Part shown: positions 63,362 to 64,000 of the stretch, one piece after another
How the letters are laid out: each line of letters starts with the position of its first letter
How positions within the stretch are numbered: the first letter of the stretch is position 1
NCBI RefSeq assembly: GCF_023101145.1
Contig: NZ_CP073714.1
Location: 1,550,001-1,614,000 of the forward strand
Source of the DNA: Paenibacillus pabuli
Lineage (GTDB): Bacteria > Bacillota > Bacilli > Paenibacillales > Paenibacillaceae
Direction of reading: 5' to 3'
DNA length: 64,000 nt
Position numbers and translations under genes: made by a program
Notes under the pieces: generated by a model
Told to the model about the DNA's origin: nothing
What the model saw: only the letters and a program-made list of their open reading frames with translations
The model's database searches: none

Positions 63362-64000
63362 TGATGGAAGATTTACAGAAACAGCCGCGCCAGCGGTTTT
63401 TGGCGTTGGATACCTCGACTGCGGTGATGGCAGCTTCAGTTATGGAAGGTCATGCTCTTCTGGAAGAACGCAATGAACGGGCAGAACGCAATCATTCGGT
63501 ACACGTTGTGCCTGTAATGGAGCAGCTGCTGGAAGCCAGCAGCACGCAGCCGGGACAGCTGGACGGCATTGCCGTTGGCATCGGCCCGGGTTCGTACACG
63601 GGCATCCGCATTGCGGTAACCGCGGCTAAGACGCTGGCCTGGGCGTGGGACATCCCCGTTGTCGGGGTGTCCAGCCTTCAGGCCCTGGCCTGGGGCGGCT
63701 GGCACAGCGGCCTCGCCGCCAAGGCCGAAGCTGCGGCAGAGGATGCCGCAGCAGGGGCTGGCGGAACGCCATCCACGGACCAGGGCGGCACAAGTGCCGC
63801 CCCTGTCCACTGGATCGTTCCGCTTGTGGATGCGCGGCGCGGTCAAGCCTATACCGCGCTGTTTGCCTCCGCCGGGAGCGCTGCGCCCCGGCGGCTCGAA
63901 CCGGATGCCATCCGTCTGGTGGACGGATGGCTGGAAGCCCTCGCCGCCCGCATGGCGGAAGCGGCGCCGGAAGAGCGGCCCGCTGCCGTCTGGATTGTCG
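63358..64000 (+). CDS. tsaB: tRNA t6A biosynthesis protein TsaB (3' end outside window)
   Basis: At least 214 aa; the frame is open to the window end. FLALDTSTAVMAASVME begins the ASKHA-type fold. ERNHSVHVVPVMEQLL and GIAVGIGPGSYTGIRIAVTAAKTLAW are the TsaB/YeaZ signature. Start ATG 63358 or 63361 overlaps tsaE (ATGA). Residues about 123-147 are an Ala/Gly-rich insertion (KAEAAAEDAAAGAGG), and the DNA here is clearly more GC-rich than upstream. Confidence 0.93.
   Translation, partial: MMMEDLQKQPRQRFLALDTSTAVMAASVMEGHALLEERNERAERNHSVHVVPVMEQLLEASSTQPGQLDGIAVGIGPGSYTGIRIAVTAAKTLAWAWDIPVVGVSSLQALAWGGWHSGLAAKAEAAAEDAAAGAGGTPSTDQGGTSAAPVHWIVPLVDARRGQAYTALFASAGSAAPRRLEPDAIRLVDGWLEALAARMAEAAPEERPAAVWIV

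Overview
The window reads as a chromosomal segment of a Gram-positive, endospore-forming Bacillales bacterium, most probably Paenibacillus. Support comes from a SleB-type cell-wall hydrolase, an H-type small acid-soluble spore protein, an orphan GerAB germinant permease, a Ku plus two-gene LigD end-joining set, UgtP/YhgE/YitT/CorC housekeeping genes, and strong GGAGG-type ribosome binding sites with frequent TTG/GTG starts. The genus is inferred from protein character. No rRNA, tRNA, CRISPR array, prophage or insertion sequence was recognised.

Layout. 1-3.8 kb: 3' part of a peptide-type ABC transporter (binding protein, two permeases; no ATPase genes in view). 3.8-4.8 kb: gene-free, with repeats and a perfect CIRCE heat-shock operator behind a sigma-A promoter, then htpG (4.8-6.7 kb). 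7.0-8.4 kb: an AT-rich orphan Wzy-like membrane protein with its own operator-covered promoter. 8.9-17.3 kb: housekeeping genes (dNTPase, flavin monooxygenase, chemoreceptor, RNA methyltransferase-like protein, 2-hydroxyacid dehydrogenase, ThpR, SleB). 17.5-22.2 kb: UgtP-like glycosyltransferase, and a TetR regulator with its YhgE/Pip membrane protein. 22.9-27.5 kb: gltB.

27.7-48.4 kb is the centrepiece: an XRE repressor gene divergent from a 20-kb exopolysaccharide (EPS) locus. The locus holds a PilZ-like protein, CpsB phosphatase, Wzz-like co-polymerase, BY-kinase, GalU, priming glycosyl-1-P transferase, UDP-xylose synthase-type enzyme, four GT4 and one GT2 glycosyltransferases, Wzy, Wzx, a pyruvyl transferase, ManC, Ugd, an LCP protein, a VanZ-like protein and a membrane-anchored protein. 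Together these describe a Wzx/Wzy-dependent polysaccharide whose precursors probably include UDP-glucose, UDP-glucuronate, UDP-xylose and GDP-mannose, with pyruvylation and attachment to the wall. 48.6-50.6 kb: a small Cys-rich protein with an ABC exporter. 50.8-56.5 kb: AI-2E-type permease, CorC, cardiolipin synthase, YitT. 56.6-62 kb (minus strand): LigD polymerase, LigD ligase, GerAB, CatE-like dioxygenase, Ku. 62.2-64 kb: small acidic protein, SspH, TsaE and the start of TsaB.

The most striking non-coding signal is a 15-bp palindrome, GATACAAATTGTATC and close variants. It overlaps or abuts three separate promoters: the orphan Wzy-like gene, the EPS locus and the Cys-rich/ABC operon. The XRE repressor gene next to the EPS promoter is the natural candidate to bind it. 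Other notable signals are a shared TGACC-N13-GGTCA operator for tetR and yhgE, a CIRCE site with a leader of about 510 nt before htpG, a possible EAR-type antitermination RNA between the BY-kinase gene and galU, and two dispersed stem-loop repeat families.
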